Below are positions 61,251 to 64,000 of a DNA stretch of 64,000 bases, one piece after another. The stretch covers positions 29,068 through 93,067 of the forward strand of contig USEY01000004.1 of the NCBI GenBank assembly GCA_900553815.1, given 5' to 3'. The notes under the pieces are model-generated. The model worked only from the letters and a program-made list of their open reading frames with translations. It was not told the DNA's origin and searched no databases. A program made the translations under genes and the position numbers. The stretch's first letter is position 1. Every line of letters begins with the position of its first letter. Source of the DNA: an uncultured Bacteroides sp. Lineage in GTDB: Bacteria > Bacteroidota > Bacteroidia > Bacteroidales > Bacteroidaceae.

Positions 61251-63347
61251 TTACTGAACACGAGGTTCGTCAGCCTGACCGGCATTGGCCTGTTGACCAC
61301 GCTGGGGTTGATTGTCGTCAGCTGCTCCGGTGTTCTCTTTAGCCTCGTTCTTCACTTCCAGTTCGGCTTCGGCAGCCTTCTGGGCAGCTTCTGCCTCCGC
61401 TTTCTTCTGTTCTTCTGATGCCTTGTTGGCTATGATTTCCTCCGAACGCGATGCCCATGGACGCTTTCCGAAAATGTTTTCCACATCTTCGGCAAAGATG
61501 ACTTCCTTGTCAATCAGCAATTGAGCCAGCTTGTTGTGGCCTTCCTTGTGTTCCGACAAGATTTTCTTGGCACGCTCATACTGCTCGTTCACCATCTTCT
61601 TAACGGCTGAGTCTATCAGTTCGGCTGTCTTCTCGCTATAGGGGCGGTTGAAGGTATATTCGTCATTGCTGTAGTAGCAAAGGTTTGGCAGCTCTTCGCT
61701 CATACCCAGGTAGGCAATCATGCCGTAAGCCTGCTTGGTCACGCGTTCCAAGTCGTTCATGGCACCCGTAGAGATGCGTCCGAGGAACAAGTCCTCAGCA
61801 GCACGTCCACCCAGCGTAGCACACATTTCGTCGAGCATCTGCTCTTTGGTAGTAATCTGGCGCTCTTCGGGCAAGTACCAGGCAGCACCCAGTGCACGTC
61901 CGCGTGGCACGATGGTAACCTTGACAAGCGGATTGGCATACTCCAGCAACCAAGAAATGCTGGCATGTCCGGCCTCGTGGATGGCAATGGAGCGGCGCTC
62001 GCTCTCGGTCGTAATCTTGGTTTTCTTTTCCAGTCCGCCCACAATGCGGTCTACGGCATCGAGGAAGTCCTGTTTGCCTACAAACTTCTTTCCATGGCGG
62101 GCAGCAATCAGGGCTGCTTCGTTGCACACATTGGCAATATCGGCACCCGAGAATCCAGGCGTCTGACGAGCCAACAGGTCAACATCTACAGTATCGTCTA
62201 TCTTGATAGGACGCAAGTGCACGCCAAATACTTCCTTGCGCTCATTCAAGTCGGGCAAGTCCACATGAATCTGACGGTCGAAACGGCCGGCACGCAACAA
62301 AGCTTTGTCCAGCACATCCACACGGTTGGTAGCAGCCAATATGATGACACCGCTATTCGAACCGAAGCCATCCATTTCGGTCAGCAACTGGTTCAGGGTG
62401 TTTTCACGCTCATCGTTGCCACCCATGGCAGCAGCCTTGGAACGGGCACGACCCACGGCATCAATCTCATCTATGAATACAATACAAGGTGCCTTCTCCT
62501 TAGCCTGACGGAAGAGGTCGCGCACACGCGAAGCTCCCACACCGACAAACATTTCTACAAAGTCAGAACCGGCCAGCGAGAAGAACGGCACATTGGCTTC
62601 ACCGGCAACCGCCTTGGCCAACAAGGTCTTACCAGTTCCCGGAGGGCCTACGAGCAAGGCGCCCTTAGGAATCTTTCCACCCAGCTCGGTATATTTCTGC
62701 GGCTGCTTCAAGAATTCTACTATTTCTTCTACTTCCTGCTTGGCTTCGGCCAGTCCGGCCACATCCTTGAAGGTTATCTTGATATTAGAGCCTTTCTCAA
62801 ACAACTGCGCTTTCGACTTGCCGACATTGAAGATGCCGCCGCCCATACCGCCGCCACCGCCACTGAAACGGCGCGACAGATAAATCCAGAAACCGATAAG
62901 GAAAGCAAACGGCAATATCTGCCACAGGATGGCACCCAGATAGTTACGCTTCTTCTCATAACTGTCCGAACCGTCAAAGTGCTGCTCGTCACGTTCCTTC
63001 TGCAGGAATTCGGCCAAAGCCTCGCGCGAAGGTGCTTCGGTAATGATAAGCGGATTCTTGCCCACACGGCTTGAATCGGCCCGGAATACATTGGCTACAT
63101 ACTGAGACTTGATATAGGCTTCCACCGAATTGTCATCGTAGCCCACTACGCGGCTGATGTATCCGTTCTTTACGTATTGCTGAAACTCATTGTAGGGGAT
63201 TTCCTTGGTAGCGGCCCCATTCTCATTGGTGAAGTACAGGCCCACAATCATCATCAGGATAATCATGTACAACCAGTTCAGGTTGAACTTGGGTCTGTTT
63301 ATCTTCTTATTATTCTTATTGAGATCGTTGTTTATGTTATTGTCCAT
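61251..63347 (-). CDS. ftsH: ATP-dependent zinc metalloprotease FtsH
   Basis: 698 residues. N-terminal helix ([19 protein letters not shown]), periplasmic domain, second helix ([20 protein letters not shown]) followed by a Gly-rich linker ([11 protein letters not shown]), AAA+ domain with [18 protein letters not shown] and [14 protein letters not shown] region [21 protein letters not shown], and peptidase with HEAGH ([12 protein letters not shown]). The tail is Ala/Glu/Lys/Gln-rich. Membrane-bound quality-control protease. Confidence 0.97.
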   Translation of the reverse strand: MDNNINNDLNKNNKKINRPKFNLNWLYMIILMMIVGLYFTNENGAATKEIPYNEFQQYVKNGYISRVVGYDDNSVEAYIKSQYVANVFRADSSRVGKNPLIITEAPSREALAEFLQKERDEQHFDGSDSYEKKRNYLGAILWQILPFAFLIGFWIYLSRRFSGGGGGMGGGIFNVGKSKAQLFEKGSNIKITFKDVAGLAEAKQEVEEIVEFLKQPQKYTELGGKIPKGALLVGPPGTGKTLLAKAVAGEANVPFFSLAGSDFVEMFVGVGASRVRDLFRQAKEKAPCIVFIDEIDAVGRARSKAAAMGGNDERENTLNQLLTEMDGFGSNSGVIILAATNRVDVLDKALLRAGRFDRQIHVDLPDLNERKEVFGVHLRPIKIDDTVDVDLLARQTPGFSGADIANVCNEAALIAARHGKKFVGKQDFLDAVDRIVGGLEKKTKITTESERRSIAIHEAGHASISWLLEYANPLVKVTIVPRGRALGAAWYLPEERQITTKEQMLDEMCATLGGRAAEDLFLGRISTGAMNDLERVTKQAYGMIAYLGMSEELPNLCYYSNDEYTFNRPYSEKTAELIDSAVKKMVNEQYERAKKILSEHKEGHNKLAQLLIDKEVIFAEDVENIFGKRPWASRSEEIIANKASEEQKKAEAEAAQKAAEAELEVKNEAKENTGAADDNQPQRGQQANAGQADEPRVQ

Positions 63348-63356
63348 AGCTTACAA

Positions 63357-63716
63357 TTAATCAATATCTGGTATTTGGGTTAATTGGGCATCGGCCCACA
63401 GATGTTCGAGGTCGTAGAAAGCACGTGCTTCCGGCAAGAAGACATGTACCAATACATCCGAGAAGTCCATTGCTACCCATTCTGCATTCCGCAAGCCGTC
63501 CACTCCATAAGGTTTGGCACCGGCACCCTTGCGTGCGAACTCCTTGACAGACTCCACAATAGCAGTCACCTGGCTGGGCGAATTACCCTGACAGATGATG
63601 AAATAGTTGCAAATAGTATCGTGAATTTGACTCAGGTCGGCTATAACTATGCTTTTACCTTTCTTATCTTGAATGCCCTCAATTATTTGTTGAATTAGCT
63701 TTTTCGTTTCGTCCAT
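63357..63716 (-). CDS. rsfS: Ribosome silencing factor RsfS
   Basis: 119 residues; KGKSIVIADLSQIHDTICNYFIICQGNSPSQVTAI and GVDGLRNAEWVAMDFSDVLVHVFLPEARAFYDLEHLWADA match the RsfS/Iojap family, which binds uL14 and blocks subunit joining under starvation. First gene of the operon, 9 bases before ftsH. Confidence 0.95.
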   Translation of the reverse strand: MDETKKLIQQIIEGIQDKKGKSIVIADLSQIHDTICNYFIICQGNSPSQVTAIVESVKEFARKGAGAKPYGVDGLRNAEWVAMDFSDVLVHVFLPEARAFYDLEHLWADAQLTQIPDID

Positions 63717-63746
63717 TATTTATTATACCTTAATTAAAACAGTTGA

Positions 63747-63754
63747 CAAAGATA
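63747..63754 (-). promoter_or_regulatory. rsfS: -7 promoter element of the rsfS-ftsH-cdsA operon
   Basis: Minus strand TATCTTTG, 30 bases upstream of the rsfS ATG. No TTTG at the standard -33 distance. Confidence 0.55.
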
Positions 63755-63877
63755 CGTGATTTCTCTTATATAACACCTAAAAGAACAAAAGTCTTGCGTT
63801 TTTTGATTTTTTTTAGGTATCTAATCCTTTGGTAGAAGCCTTCTTAGAAAAAACTTTCAAAAAAAGTCTCGTTTTTA

Positions 63878-63907
63878 TTTGCAATTCAAAAAAAGTCCGT
63901 ATCTTTG
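63878..63907 (+). promoter_or_regulatory. Promoter of the tRNA-Gln gene
   Basis: TTTG (63878-63881), an 18-base spacer and TATCTTTG (63900-63907): a full Bacteroides promoter 41 bases before the tRNA. Confidence 0.75.
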
Positions 63908-63948
63908 CAACCGCAAAACAGAAATGAATTGCACTTCAAATTAAAAAT

Positions 63949-64000
63949 TGGGCTATGGTGTAATGGTAACACTACAGATTCTGGTCCTGTCATTCCTGGT
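63949..64000 (+). tRNA. tRNA-Gln (anticodon CUG), 3' end outside the window
   Basis: Acceptor TGGGCTA, D-stem GTGT/ACAC around AATGGTA, anticodon loop TTCTGGT (T33, then CTG), and the start of the T-stem CCTGG are visible. The anticodon stem has one A-C mismatch next to the loop. The gene continues past base 64000. Confidence 0.85.

Overview
The window reads as chromosomal DNA of a Bacteroidales bacterium, most likely Bacteroides or Phocaeicola. Evidence: promoters of the TTTG-N18/19-TAnnTTTG type (for example upstream of the cobalamin operon and of the last tRNA), lipoproteins of the fimbrillin class, a secreted bile-salt-hydrolase-like enzyme, and a respiratory complex I operon (nuoA,B,CD,H-N) without the NADH-oxidising module nuoEFG. 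No phage, plasmid, rRNA, CRISPR array or transposase gene was seen.

Layout. 1-695: 3' end of a MATE exporter. 877-9192 (minus): a secreted choloylglycine-hydrolase-family protein, then a cobalamin operon of four two-domain fusions (CbiH/CobJ-CbiC, CbiE-CbiT, CbiG-CbiF/CobM, CbiJ/CobK-CbiD) plus a small outer-membrane barrel. Together the fusions carry the eight activities between cobalt-factor III and cobyrinate. 9439-14209 (minus): lon-tgt-lptF/G, coupled by ATGA overlaps. 14382-15089: trmN6. 15256-17787: a GH9 / polysaccharide-deacetylase fusion. 18268-25775: four surface lipoproteins, two of them tandem paralogues and one carrying a metzincin HExxHxxGxxH site. 25965-31303: a minimal polysaccharide cassette (Wzz, ligase/polymerase, MurJ-like flippase, one GT4). 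31353-34322: two DEAD-box helicases. 35782-40859: a tripartite ABC-2-type export operon with no ATPase gene. 41483-43021: a GH109-like lipoprotein. 43488-48188: dxs-trkA-trkH. 48387-48764: a small secreted protein of unknown function. 49001-59399: the nuo operon. 60331-63716 (minus): rsfS-ftsH-cdsA. 63949-64000: start of tRNA-Gln(CUG).

The most unusual signal is non-coding. Several gene 3' ends carry short tandem arrays whose unit sequence differs at each locus but whose period is nearly constant at 22 bp (24 bp at one locus). They often begin at the stop codon, and some contain an inverted copy that makes a hairpin. A second class of spacer uses 7-10 bp periods. A third class is a 227-228 bp MITE-like element with 10-bp terminal inverted repeats, present as two near-identical copies plus two diverged relatives whose internal hairpin shows compensatory changes. 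These patterns were read by eye and need a genome-wide search.
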